A stretch of DNA of 64,000 bases from Bondarzewia mesenterica. Taxonomy: Eukaryota > Basidiomycota > Agaricomycetes > Russulales > Bondarzewiaceae. The notes under the pieces were generated by a model. It was not told the origin of the DNA. It was given only the letters and a program-made list of their open reading frames with translations, and ran no database searches. A program made the translations under genes and the position numbers. Position 1 is the first letter of the stretch. Each line of letters begins with the position of its first letter. Shown here piece by piece: positions 48,989 to 61,249 of the stretch. The stretch is from NCBI GenBank assembly GCA_004802705.1, contig SGPL01000049.1, positions 34,618 through 98,617 on the forward strand. The letters run 5' to 3'.

Positions 48989-51900
48989 CTAGAACAATCC
49001 GACGACCCGTCCGGTCTCGGGATCGAGTCCAACCTCCCAGAATCCTGCAAAGATGATTTAGCATCGAGGGATGAGAGGTGAAATAAGGATGAGACGAACC
49101 TGGACGTGTTCCGAGACCAGGCATGGTTTGCATGTCGCCCAAGAGGGGGTACAGGAAACCAGCTCCAGCAGACAACCTCACAGAGCGGATGGGGATGGTG
49201 AACCCTGTGGGCACGTTCTTGAGCTTAGGGTCATGAGAGAAGGAGTATTGCGTCTTGGCCATGCAAACTGAGATTGCGGTAATCAGCAACGACAAGACAG
49301 AGAACAGCGCGGTCGGACGTACTAGGAAGGTTTCCGTAGCCTTGACGAGTATATGTCTCAATCTGTTTCTGAGCGAGCGCGCTGAGCTCGATGCCATCAG
49401 CGCCATAGATCTCCTTCGAGATGATCTCAATCTTCTTTTCAATAGGGAGGTTGACGTCGTAGAGAAGCTTGAAGCCGGACTCGCCCTCGCAAGTAGCGAC
49501 CACAGCCTCTGCCAAAGCAAGAGCGCCAGCGCCACCCTCGGCCCAGTGGTTACTGACGACAGCAGCATCAGCACCACCGGCAAGCGCCTCTTGACGGACG
49601 AGCTCGAGCTCCGCAGGAGTATCCGAACTAGATGTCAAAAATAAGCATGAAAATCAAGATGTGTATTGTTGAAGACATACGCAAATTGATTAATGGCGAC
49701 GAGGACCTTCAAGCCGAACTTTTTGGAATTTTGGATATGCTTGACCAAATTCTTCGTTCCTTCCTTGAGCGTCACCAGATCCTCCTTGGTATAGGTATCC
49801 GCCAACGGCTTTCCGGGCGAAACGTCGGGTCCGCCTCCGTGCATCTTCAAAGCGCGAGTGGTAGCGACAATGACAGTGGCATCCGGCATGAGTCCGCTGG
49901 CTCTGCACTTGATGTTACAGAATTTCTCCATCCCCATGTCAGCGCCGAATCCACCCTCGGTAAGGACATATCCCACTCGATCTGAGGGGTCGCCCTTCTC
50001 CGTACCCGCGAGCTTCAACGCGATACGATCGGCCAGAATTGACGAGTTACCGTGTGCGATGTTAGCAAAAGGCCCGGCGTGCACGAAGACGGGTGTCCCT
50101 TCGAGCGTCTGCATCAAGTTGGGCTTGATCGCGTCCTTCATAAGAACGGCGAGCGCGCCTCCGACGCCGATATCATCAGCCGTGATCGGATCGCCCTGCT
50201 GGCTCGTGGCCACGACCATAGCACCGAGACGCTCCCGCATATCCTGAAGACCAGTCGTCAGTGCAAGCACGGCCATGCACTCGCTAGCGACAGCGATATC
50301 GAAGCCTGTCACGCGCTCGTGGCCTTGCTCAGTAGGGTTCTGGCCAATGGTGACCTTGCGCAGGAAGCGGTCATTCGTGTCGAGGACGCGGTGCCAGGTG
50401 ATAGTGTCCGGATCAACGTCAAGGCGGGCAAAGCGCGTGATTTCTTCGGGAGTCAGTTCATTCGGGTCCGTCTTGTTGATGCCCAGCTTTTGAAGGCGCT
50501 TGAACATAAGGGGAGCGAACTCGCGCTTGCCCTTCTTTGTAGGCACCAAACGACTGTACAGAGCCTATCAGGTAAATTTGAGCTTTGTCTTTGATCATAC
50601 GAAATTGCTTGACTATACCTTATCAGATTGAGTGGCCTCATGGAACATACGCGCGTCAAGAGCAGCCGCTATCCTTACGTTAAAGAACAGGATGGGATAA
50701 CGAGAGAGAAAACCACATACCGAGCAAGTTGTTGGCAGCAGTAACAGCGTGAATATCGCCAGTGAGATGCAAATTGAACTGGAATCATGTTAGCATCACA
50801 AAGGGCACAAACTCGAGATGGTCTTTCACCTCATCCATCGGAATGACTTGACTGTAGCCCCCGCCCGCAGCACCACCCTTGATACCGAACGTAGGACCTT
50901 GACTAGGCTGGCGCACGCAAGCAAAAGCGGGACGTCCTAGGTGTGCGCCCAATGCCTGAGCGAGACCGATCGTAGTCGTTGACTTGCCCTCCCCAAGAGG
51001 CGTGGGTGTGATTCCAGAAATAACGATATATTTGCCGTCCTTCTTGTATTTCAAGCGCTCGAGCACGCTCAACTCAACCTTGGCCTTATACTTTCCGTAG
51101 CTCTCCAGCTCGTCTGGAAGCAACCCGATCTCCTGAGCGAGTTGCGTGATGGGCTTCGGCGTTTGAGCCATCGCAATCTCGATATCGCTGGGGACATTTT
51201 CTTTAATGTCGAGCTTGAGAGGCTTGACCTTGAGCGAGTGCGATTTCTCCCAGAAGCGTTCAGCAGATTTAAGCGTGTTCACCATGAGCTGTGCGACAGT
51301 CATGGGCCCGACGCCTCCTGGAACAGGCGTAATATAGGAAGCGACGTTGGAAGCAGAAGCAAAATGAACATCGCCGACAAGACGTTGTCCTGACTTTTTG
51401 CTGGAGTCCGGAACGTAATTCGTGCCGACGTCGAGCACAACCGCTCCAGGCTTGATCCACGATCCTTGGACAAACTCAGGCTTGCCGATAGCAGAAACCA
51501 AAATGTCCGCGCCTTTAACCTGGGGCAAATGATCAATGAGCGTTATAGAATTTCTGATGTAGAAATCACTCACGATATCCGGGAGGTTCTTAGTGCGACT
51601 ATGGCACTGAGTAACGGTCGCGTCCTTATGCCGTAACATGGCGGCGACTGGGCTGCCAACGATGTCGCTGCGTCCGAGAACCACTGCGTTTGCACCGGCG
51701 ATAGTGACACCTGTAGACTCCAGAAGACGAATCACACCAGCCGGGGTGCATGGCGCAAAAAGGGGAGACGAAGCACGCGATGATAGAAGACCTATATTGT
51801 ATGCATGAAAACTAGATTAAAATAACTCAGCAACCGCGCTCGTCGGGGATTTTCTGTCACATACCCATCCACATCCTTCTCAGGACTTACAGCCTCTGTC

Positions 51901-52351
51901 ACCGTGCGCTCACCGTCGGCACCAACATGATCGCCCAACGGCAATTGCACCAAGATTCCACTGATAGACTCATCGTTATTGAGCTTTTGAACCACGTCCA
52001 CGACGTCCTCCACTTGCGCCTCGGACGATAGCGTAATATGTTTGAAGGTAACGCCGACCTCCTCAGCAGCCTTGGTTTTCATACGCACATACACACTAGA
52101 ATCGGGACGCTTGCCCGCCTGAATGATGGCGAGCTGCGGCTGAAATCGCGGGTGTTTTGCCTGGATCGATTTTATTCTCTCTGCGACGCCCTGGCGAATG
52201 GACCTGGGTACAGAGACAACAGATGAAGGGTCTCAATCACAGTCGCGTCTCTATAAAGAGAGGAGGTTAAAGAATCGATGACATACTTTGCGATCGCAGT
52301 GCCGTCGATGAGCTTCGCGCTCCCAGAGTAGTTGGCTGCGACGGATGCCAT
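48989..52351 (-). CDS. ade3: C1-tetrahydrofolate synthase (trifunctional)
   Basis: Ten exons: 52351-52287, 52203-51865, 51811-51574, 51519-50830, 50778-50721, 50668-50619, 50564-49681, 49627-49323, 49267-49100 and 49044-48989. They sum to 2853 nt, or 950 residues, equal to yeast Ade3 (946). Residues about 1-300 are methylene-THF dehydrogenase/cyclohydrolase ([32 protein letters not shown]). The rest is formyl-THF synthetase ([58 protein letters not shown]). It interconverts one-carbon folates for purine and Met synthesis. An in-frame ATG at 52408 adds 19 Arg-rich residues, which may act as a mitochondrial presequence. Confidence 0.96.
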
Positions 52352-52834
52352 CGAGCGCAGATGAGAGACGGATAAGAAAGCACGCAAGGGGGGGCAAGCG
52401 CGTATCATCCTGCGTGACCGAAGCCGCGCTCTGTTTGCGCCGGTTTGTACTAAGATCGATGGGCTTCCGCACACTCCGCCGTTTGAAAACTGACGGGTGA
52501 TGTGGCCTCGAAAAACCGGACGTTCACAGGTGGACCGAGGAGACGCAGACGATGGTCAAGATGAAAAAGGACGTCGACGTGGTTCTGTGGAGCTTGTGAC
52601 TCAGTAAAACTGACGCGACGGTGAGCCAACTTGAAGCAGCAAGAAAATGCAGAAAAATCCGATGTACACGTGACTAGCACGCGACTCCACCCCGAAAGTT
52701 TTTGACCCGAATTTGTACGGTGGCTGGCAGTGTCATCGTTCCTTGGTGTCGTGTCCGCAACACCCGCAAAAACTTGCCCTCACCTTTCCATATACCTTTT
52801 TATTTACTTTTTCTTCTACTTCATCTGCAAGGTC
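52352..52834. promoter_or_regulatory. Divergent promoter region, C1-THF synthase and Mge1
   Basis: The two genes are transcribed away from each other with 483 bp between main ATGs. The upstream in-frame ATG of C1-THF synthase (52408) lies in it. A pyrimidine-rich stretch (52780-52830) precedes the Mge1 ATG. Confidence 0.5.
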
Positions 52835-53672
52835 ATGAGCCGCGCACATGCTATGCAGCTTTTCCGCTCGGCCACTGCGTCGTTGTCATCGCGTGCAGTT
52901 GCTCGGTCATCAGTCGGCGTGATGCATCGCAGAGCTGCTTTGGGTCAACGGTACTACACCGACGATAAAGCACCAAAAGAGGAGAGTGGTAAAGAGGGGA
53001 AAGAGGAGGCGGTTGAGGTGAAGGAGACGGAGGCCAATCCATGTGCTGAGGTAGAGAAGAAGCTGAAGACGAAGGAAGAGGAGACAGTTGACTTGACCGT
53101 GCGTGTTCCGCTTGCCAACTCTGACGCTGGGCAGGTTTCAGCGGCATGAAAGCTAAACCAATGTTTTGTGTTCTATACAGAGCCGTCTCCGGTATCTTCA
53201 GGCGGATTTCTTGAACCTCCAACGCAATGCTGCCCGCGAAAAGGAACAAACGCGTGACTTTGCCATCTCGCGTTTCTCTGGTGACCTCCTCGAGACCGTC
53301 GACGTGCTTGCCTTGGCCCTCAAATCCGTCCCACAGTCCGTACTCACACCACCAGAAGAAGGCTCGTCACCGTCATCTACCACCACGTCATCGTCGTCAG
53401 AAAAGCCGCCAGCGGTGCATTTGCAGGAGCTGTATACCGGTGTTGAAATCACCCACCGTCTCCTCCTGCAAACCCTCTTCAAATACCATATCAAGCCGTT
53501 CGACCCTACCGGTGACAAGTTCGACCCCAACCGACATGAGGCGCTCTACCAGACCCCGATACCAGGCAAGGAGCCTGGTACAGTCATTGATTGCCAGAAG
53601 ACTGGGTTTACGATCAAGGACAGAATACTGCGGGCGGCGCAGGTGGGGGTTGTTCAGGACTCTGACTCATGA
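52835..53672 (+). CDS. mge1: Mitochondrial GrpE nucleotide exchange factor Mge1
   Basis: Exons 52835-53098 and 53181-53672 join in phase 0 across an 82-bp intron and give 251 residues. The N-terminus (MQLFRSATASLSSRAVARSS) is rich in Arg, Ser and Ala with no acid, as a mitochondrial presequence. Charged linker (KEESGKEGKEEAVEVK) leads into the GrpE core: SRLRYLQADFLNLQRNAARE, DFAISRFSGDLLETVDVLAL, then the C-terminal beta domain (HEALYQTPIPGKEPGTV, KTGFTIKDRILRAAQVGV). GrpE exchanges ADP for ATP on matrix Hsp70 (Ssc1) during import and folding. A Ser/Thr-rich insert (PSSTTTSSSSEKP) is unusual but falls in the helical stalk loop. Confidence 0.95.
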
Positions 53673-53774
53673 TGTTAGGCGTTTGGCGCGATAGAGGAGG
53701 GTATTGTATTGCGTTAGCGTGGAGGACGGACACGACTGACTGGCGACGGCACATAGCATAGCACTATTAATTCA

Positions 53775-55279
53775 TCACCGAATCTCAACTCCCAATTGCT
53801 CTTTCAGGCGTGATATTACCCTATTTTGCAACTCGTTGACATCTTCGTTTACCAGAGATCTGGGACAAACGTGGGGTTCAGCAATAAAGATGGAAGTTGG
53901 GTCTCCCAACGCACTTGTCCATGGAGCGGTAATTCACTCGGAAAGTCATGCTGTCGCGCTTGGTCTTGGGGTGGGTAAATTTATCCACCTGGGACCAGTT
54001 ACACTCATTCGGATGGTTGATCAAGGACTTCGTGATAGACTTACAATTGCAACATCCTCCGCAAGGTCCCCCACGACATCTCGAATGAGATCGTACACAT
54101 CGTTGTCGTGCAAGCCTCCGTCAGGCTGCCAGAAGCTGACGTCTCGGTAGCTCGCGGGGTATTTTGAATACGATTTGAACGTGCTGATTTTTCCTGGCGT
54201 GAACTGAGAAAGGAAACGCGGGTCCTGCGACCAGAACAGTCGGATGTCCGGGATGGAGTACAAGATCATGGCTATGCGCTCCAGACCAAGGCCGAACGCC
54301 CATCCCATTTTGTCGGCCACCTCTGCATGAGTACAACAATAGCTAAGGGAATGGTCAGCGTAATGAGGGGAAGGTGAAACATACCAGCTCTGTCTAATGT
54401 TGATTGCAGCACAACACCACAGCCTAATATTTCAAGCCATTTTCCACGGAAGAAAACCTCAACCTCGTAGCTGGGGCTCGTGAACGGGAAATACGCTTCT
54501 ATCCATCTGACCTGCAAGGGCTCTTCTTTCGTTGCGCCCGCAACGTCAGCAAATAGCCTATACATCAAGCTATTCAGCGACAATTTGAGGTTCTTTGCTG
54601 TGATCTCCGCATGCCGAGGATCGTGCGAAGCCTGGGCGGGATTCGCCTGGGTGATGTGCGGCACGTCCTCAATGACGATGTTGGAGATGGCTAGCTCGTG
54701 TTCCAGACGCTTGCTGTCCGCCTCCACCTCCTTCACACTCGCGTCGTCGGTGCCAAATATTTTTGCGCCTTCCATTTGGTGGAATACGGGATAATGTGAC
54801 GCGTCAATCTCGTCGCGCCGGTACACATCCGCGGTCAACAGCCAGCGCGACTTGCCGCCGCGGAACGTGCCGACTTCGTGGGCGGAGGTATGCGTGCGAA
54901 GCATCAGGTCCTTATTCACGTAGTAGGAGTCAGTTTTGGAGCGACCGGGGTGGTCTGCGGGGAAGGAAAGCGAGTCAAAGTTTTCATAGGGCGTGACGAG
55001 TGGTGAGACCGAGGAGAGGTGGGCATAGTCGGGGAAATGACTCTCTATGAGGCCGCGGAGAGTGCTGATTGGGTGACCCTCCTTGGCGTGCAGCCGTTGG
55101 GAAAGCTTGGAGATTATAGTGGGCGTTATATTTGTGTGCGAGTCTGTAGGGTAGGATTTGCCAAGAACAGGAATATCTGAGGGGGTAGGTGTAGCCGTAG
55201 ACTGGTGTCGACGGAATGCAGGTACGTGTCGACGTACAGAAATACGGACAGGGTGGACATAGAGCACCCTTGTCGCCAT
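53775..55279 (-). CDS. msf1: Mitochondrial phenylalanyl-tRNA synthetase
   Basis: Four exons: 55279-54385, 54322-54045, 53988-53915 and 53859-53775. They sum to 1332 nt, or 443 residues. The N-terminus [20 protein letters not shown] is a likely mitochondrial presequence. Class II core pieces are [37 protein letters not shown], then [12 protein letters not shown] and, after intron 1, [20 protein letters not shown] (motif 3). The C-terminal anticodon-binding domain reads [20 protein letters not shown], then [16 protein letters not shown]. The single-chain form charges mitochondrial tRNA-Phe. Its start codon is 160 bp from the divergent gene at 55440. Confidence 0.96.
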
Positions 55280-55439
55280 CTTGACCTTGGCTCGAATGGC
55301 GTTCCAGTGGAGGAAAGACGCGAGACGCGCCACATTGTATGTACGAGGCTCACCAAATTGGGAAGCCCGCTTTCCTTCACCACCCACCGTCAACACATCC
55401 CTTCCGAGTCATTACCCCCAACTTCGCACTGTTCTTATC
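55280..55439. promoter_or_regulatory. Very short divergent promoter (160 bp)
   Basis: Only 160 bp separate the ATG of mitochondrial PheRS (minus) and that of the Lys/Glu-rich gene (plus). Both transcription starts must lie within or very close to it. No motif is asserted. Confidence 0.45.
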
Positions 55440-57015
55440 ATGTCGACAAGGATCAGGCGACCTAGTCTCAAGGTCAGAGAGTCGCTAATGCAGGTAATAG
55501 CCGTTCTAATTCCTACGGGACCAGAGCACCATACCGATCATTGACCTTCAGGAAGAAGCCGTTGAACCAGCATCCGTTCGACGTAAATCTTCTAAACGAC
55601 TCATACCACATCCCGAGGAGGACTACTATTTTAATAATGATCATGAGAAAAGGACTTCTCAATCTCGCCAAACGTCATCAAGGCCGCCGACGAAACGTGC
55701 GAGGACCGGAGAGTCTTTTGACGATGATATGGACGTAGACATCGAAGGCGACGTGGACATGGGCGGTGGAGAAGATACAAGACTCGCATCCGAATCTGAA
55801 CATGAGAGCAGAACTGCTCGTTTGTCTCGCGCATCCTCCGCAGGCTCACAGAAGAGAAACAAATCAAGGGGGAAGGCAGAACGGACACCGGCTCCAGTGG
55901 CGTCGACTTCCGGAAAGAGCAAGAAGAAACGGCAGGTTGTCTACTCGGATGATGACGAGTACGAAGGCTACGAAGAATATGAGGAAGCAAGGAACGCCTC
56001 CCGCGATGTGCGTGTCGACGACGATTTCGAAACACCTTCCAAGCACCCAGTATTGAAGATCAAGATCTCCAAGTCTGGGAACAAGGGGAAAGCAAGGGGA
56101 AAGGAGAAGGAGGAAAAGATGATTACGATGAAGGATGAGAGGAAGGTTGTTCATCCTGCCCCGAAGGTGAGCATGGAGCACATTTCGTTGTAGTGAAGAA
56201 GCTCATGAAAGACAGTCTTCTACTAAGGACGAGGAACGTGAAATTGTTACAAAGGAGTCCCTCGAGCTTCCGCCAGCTGTTGCTGAGGCACCGAAGGAAG
56301 CCAGTTCGACACCTTTACCGTCGTTCAAGAAACGCAAGCTACCGACCATCAAGAAGAACAAAGTTGAATCAGGCGCGTCTACCACTAGCAACACCATGAA
56401 CCAGCCACCTGCTGTGAGAGCACGGGCAAGGCCTGCCGATACGACAAGGCTGGCGGGAGACGCGATGGCAACAGATGATGGGCTACCAGTCTTGAAGAAA
56501 CCGGCGAAGGCGAAGGGAAATGTGGAGGTCGATCTGAGTAACAAGGACATTTACGCGTCGTTATTCAAGAGTGTGCGTCCATGCATTTGCTACGTCTGCT
56601 TGCAGCGCTCATTGTCGTGTCTAATGCAGGCTGGCGCGAATCCACCTCGAGCAGGTCTCAAGAAGGAAGAGCGCCGCAAGGAGCTGGACAAAATGCGGGA
56701 AGCAGACCGTGCCCGCCGTGCAGCGCTGACCGTGAGTCCCTCACTTTGACTTGCTCTTCCAATGGGCGTACTGATGTCGGTCCAATCTCATCACAGGAGC
56801 ATGTGTTTGATCTACGCGCTCAGCATGACAAAATAGTCAATTTTGTAGAGAGGCTGACTGCGCGAAAAAGTTCTGCATTATGGCCGAATGTGTTAGCTTC
56901 ATCCTGGCGATACGAGAGGGACAGAGAAGAAAGACGGCGGGAGAAGGAGCATTTGAGGGAAAAGGCCGAGAGGGAGCGGGAGAATGGGGAGGTGGATGAG
57001 GACAATGCATCGTGA
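55440..57015 (+). CDS. Lys/Glu-rich probable nuclear protein
   Basis: Five exons: 55440-55493, 55525-56166, 56216-56572, 56630-56731 and 56797-57015. They sum to 1374 nt, or 457 residues. Composition is highly charged: KSKKKRQVVYSDDDEYE, KIKISKSGNKGKARGKEK, PLPSFKKRKLPTIKKNK (a possible bipartite nuclear signal), then VDLSNKDIYASLFKS. The last third is helical: KKEERRKELDKMREADRAR, HVFDLRAQHDKIVNFVERL, then an Arg/Glu end (RYERDREERRREKEHLREK). No family is recognised. The second intron (49 bp) is chosen because its acceptor at 56215 keeps the frame. A chromatin or RNA role is only a guess from composition. Confidence 0.75.
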
Positions 57016-57576
57016 ACATTTTATACCTCTTGTATATCGTATTCCTGACATATGTATCTCTACTCTTACTATGTGTATGATACTACCTATTGCTGTACTT
57101 TCTTTTTATCTCGGAGTCTCATGGGTAGGAGCTCCGACCGACGGTCGCCATTCCAATCCTATCCTTTTGCTTTGGCGTACATTTGTACTCTTCATACCTC
57201 GCGACACCGTGTGCTTGCATGTCAAGTTTCTGTATCATATGTATCTAACGGGAAATTCTGTTCGCATGATCATCCGTCTGGATTCCATCTTGAACTTAGA
57301 TTCGTAGGCAATTGTTTGTCAGATCGGCTTCCATTTATCTTCGAAATGTCGCAGCCCAAGTAGATTCTTGGAACACCCACTTTTTGTCGCTTTTCGAAGA
57401 CGCACATCATCAACCCTCTTCGAGCATAATCCCATCAAATAAAGGAAAGATCATAGTACATGGCTTTAATCACACAATACAAGAACTCACAACAAAAGCA
57501 GCGTCGGGCCTTCATCACCATACAAATATACGCAGTATTCCTGCACACCTCGTCCTTCAATGCACATGGAAGGACT
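57016..57576. other. Convergent 3' intergenic region
   Basis: The 561 bp between convergent stops of the Lys/Glu-rich gene and the carnitine acetyltransferase. Small open frames here lack domains; I see nothing else. Confidence 0.5.
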
Positions 57577-60500
57577 TTAATACTCCGCCATAGGAATGAC
57601 TTTCCCTTCAATTAAAAAAAACACACGACTTCAATAACCAAGGCCGGCTTTTGGATGGTGAGAAAGGCGGCTGTACACGTACCGACATTATAGTGCACAG
57701 ATCGTTTCCTACTCCTTCCCAGTAGTTCCACGTCGTAGCTGTCGAAGAAGGAGTAACCGGCTGTGAAAATCGTGAGTGAGAGTAGTTCTGGGACGAATTA
57801 GTATGAGGGTAACGCACGCATGGTATCGCTTCCGTCATCCTCCTCATTGTCACTCAGGATACCATTGATCGGCCGACCTGTCTTAGAGTCTCGGAGGGTT
57901 CCCCCGTGGTCCATGAATGGCGCTGGCCGCTCATTTGCAGCCCGGTGAAGCTGTACAAGAATTCGCTGCACATCGTACAGATAACCTTGTAGCGTATCCA
58001 AAAAGCGGCGAGTTTGTAGGTGCTTGGACGAAGCACACCTAAATCACCAGACCCGTCAGGATTTCCCCCTTATGAAGACAGATTCAAATCACTTACACTG
58101 AAATCCCATTGTCTTTAATGATATACCCAATTCCATATCCGTCAGCAGCCACGGGTCCAAACCCAAAAAGCCTCAGCGCAGGGTTTCCACAGTTGGAAGT
58201 CGATAAGATAGACGTGTTGAGGACGGACCAGCCGTTATCTGTGAAGATGGAAGGCATGAATCCCTTGCCGCTGCTATCGCTTGCTGGTGATGGAGGAGGA
58301 TCGTTGGGGGAAGGGTCCAGCGTTCCCTCGTTCATTTCCCGCTGAAGTAGGCAGTAAAGCGCGTAAAGGTGTCTACAACACTTGTGAACAGCGCAAAGGA
58401 CAAGACATTGAAAGCTCATACCTATCTTGTCCAAGGCCTTGGCTACATTCCTTCGTCAGCTGGACGTGCCGCACGCAGGCCTTACGCAGTGCGTCGACCT
58501 TTTGCTCAGCAGACGCTTCTGAGAAATATGTCTAGATGCTGCGTTAGAATAGGTATTGTTCATCAAAAAAAGGGACCCACCCTCACGAATTCAGCGCTTT
58601 GCGGTTGCGCGGTTCGAATTGCTTCCGTTCGCCCGTGCAAAAAAGCCTTGGTCATCGCAGGCTCATATGTACATTCAGTGCGACCTCCGATGGATCGTCA
58701 ATGGCATGCCCTTTCAAGATAACGACCGGTTACTCACCATAAAGTCCAAAGTATGCCGCCTGAAATGCCATCTGGACAAATGCATCTGGGCTAAATCCAT
58801 GGTTTGTTATGAAGTTCTTCCCGTACCCACGGAACTCGAGGACCTGACAATCGTTCTGGCAGATCAAATCACTGAGTCGTGTCTCAGCGAAGCGGATTCC
58901 GGCACGCAACTCTGGTGTTAGGGTCCATTCGAGCTTCTTAGGAGTAGTGTCGATCTGCTCAGAAGGTGGTGGTGGGCGAGAGGACCCGCGGTGGGGACGA
59001 TGAGATTTAGCGTAAGGGGAAAGAGGTGCGTGGAAGAGCGTGGGCGCCGACGGGTTGATAGAGCGTGCGAGAAGCATGAGACACTCCGTGAAAATGTCGG
59101 CAGCAAACCTGTATCGTATGTTCAGTGTTCAGAATTGAGTCACAAGGAGCGCGGCGCGGCAACATACCTCAAAACCGTATGGCCATCGACACCCGTATGC
59201 TCGAAATTGATACCAGCTGCACCGTCTGCACAAACTATTATTTGCAGCTTTCCAGGGGCCGTTAGAAGGACGTGCCATCATAAGAAGCAGTGCCTCACCT
59301 TATCGTACCATCTATTCGTACAAGTGCCAACCTGGACGCCTCCGTCTAGTTTATAAGTACCGCAGAGAAAGTTGTCGCATAGTTCTGCTAGATTTTCGGG
59401 TGCAGTGTCGTCAAGGCACACCACGAATAGCGCGCTATCTACAACGCGCAGGCAGGATGCGTTGGCACGACCGCGCGAGAGTATGTTACGAAGACTTGAC
59501 CATATTTTCCGGTTCTCAGTCGTAAGAACACCAATAGAATTACGGGCAACCTGAAATTAAATCATATGCATACTGAGTAGAAATTACTCAAAAAATGAGA
59601 TGCGCATTACCTCGGATGTAGGCACCTTGTCTGCATCAACAGTGATGGCCTGTAGGTTGTATAATAGTTCGCGCTCAGTGAGAACAGGCCGATTCTCATC
59701 ATCAAGCACATCAAACCAATCTGCGCCGCAAATTATTAGCAGGTTAGAATGGTATTCTCTGTGAGTGACGCACAGAATTGCCCACGCCGGAGAACAACAA
59801 TATGCCTCGAGTCAGGACCTGTCATCATCTGGCATCCCCTCTTAAACACGACATAAGCATCAAGGGCAGGAACGTTGGAGAAAAGAGATGGGACATACCT
59901 CCGTCGGTATACGTGCCGTACCAAATAATCTGGTATACTGGTCCATATCAAGGGGCGTCCCTCGCGCGGTATCGGGACTGAGAATCCCTGCGCGAAGATC
60001 GTGAATGAATCCGAGGGACGATATTATGAGTGATGCAGCACGCGGGAGCTGAGAGCCACGATCTGGTGTCGGGTCATTCCTATAAACAATGAGACTTCAG
60101 AATGGTGCACTCAGGTGGACACAGCAGAGCAGCGGAAGGTGTTGGGAGACAGAATACACGCAAACGGATAAACCCGTTCAAAACTCGAAGAGAAAGAGCC
60201 AAGAAAACTTAATCAAATAACTCACTCAAGAACGAAGAATGGATTGAGGGCCAACACGACAGGGTCCGAGTTAGATAAATACGACTCGTACCTATACACT
60301 GTCAATGATGGATACCGAATCCTGTACAATATGCGACTTACCAAAATTCTTCAATATAGCTTTATGTTTCATTTAAGCAGTGAGCATGGAGCGGGATCAA
60401 TTGCAAGTAAGCGTCAGAGAATACCCACCTATGCTTCTTCTCGGCCCAAACCTTTAACCTGTCCTGAATTCTCGGTCCTTCACCATTCAAGAACTGGTCC

Positions 60501-60682
60501 ACGGCGCGCTTCGTATTCTCATGTTCTTTCGGGTCCTGAAGAGCCTGGAGGGCGGTGAGGTACCGCTTACATGTGTCCTCGAGCGACGGGATGGGGAGCT
60601 TCGGAAGGCTGTCTTGATGATTAAATGTGCTTGATGTGGGCGGATATGCGTTGGACTTCGTCGAGGGTGCGGTCACAGACAT
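57577..60682 (-). CDS. Carnitine O-acetyltransferase (Yat1/Yat2 type)
   Basis: Fifteen exons: 60682-60429, 60359-60342 (18 nt), 60291-60226, 60079-59899, 59840-59774, 59720-59611, 59550-59299, 59247-59168, 59108-58738, 58684-58581, 58531-58422, 58372-58097, 58038-57818, 57760-57683 and 57605-57577. They sum to 2217 nt, or 738 residues. The catalytic His lies in NFEHTGVDGHTVLRFAADIF. The acyl/carnitine tunnel block is ECTYEPAMTKAFLHGRTEAI, and the STS/GYG region is SILSTSNCGNPALRLFGFG, then DGYGIGYIIKDNGIS. It moves acetyl groups between CoA and carnitine for transport between compartments. No clear peroxisomal SKL ends it (C-terminus IPMAEY), favouring cytosol or outer mitochondrial membrane. 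Confidence 0.95.
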
Positions 60683-61249
60683 CGTGTAAAGTATCGGGGC
60701 GGTAGCAGAATAAAAAGACGAATTTACAGAATATTGAAAGTGAAAGGTATATAAAGGCGGGGAACACTATTAGGAGGGATTGCGGGGTAAGACTCCGCAT
60801 GCGGGGCCCCGCCGCAATACGCATCACAAATCACCCATTTGGTGCATTCGTGCCTCAGAACTGGCGCTCGTACTGAGCACAGCGTCTCCGGGATTAAGTA
60901 TTGGCCGCGTGTAAAAATCACGATGAAAAACAGAGCTGTACACCTCAATATTTCAATCATCGAGCTCATACAATTTTGAATCCGCTGTCGGTACCAACTA
61001 CGTAGATTGAGTACCCAGCGTGATACTTCCATCCTGAATAACTCACCCATTCTGATACCAGCTGGATGGGCTTGCGCACTGCAGCGTCGGAATGCTGGAC
61101 GGTCTATTTGTCCAGTTGACGGGCGACCGATTGATCATATGCCCACTTGTCCCCATAATTTCCATCGAATAAGCAGAAACGCACAACGGCGTACTTGCAT
61201 TCGATAATCACATGGTAAATAAACTCAGTACAAGAGCCAATGCTGCGTA
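60683..61249. other. Intergenic region upstream of the carnitine acetyltransferase
   Basis: 5' flank of the acetyltransferase gene. Minus-strand open frames (60724-61050 and 61104-61295) are not assignable. No RNA gene or repeat is seen. Confidence 0.45.

Noticed and set aside
49858..50594. Plus-strand open frames of 130-180 codons
   Set aside because: They are antisense shadows of the formyl-THF synthetase exon.
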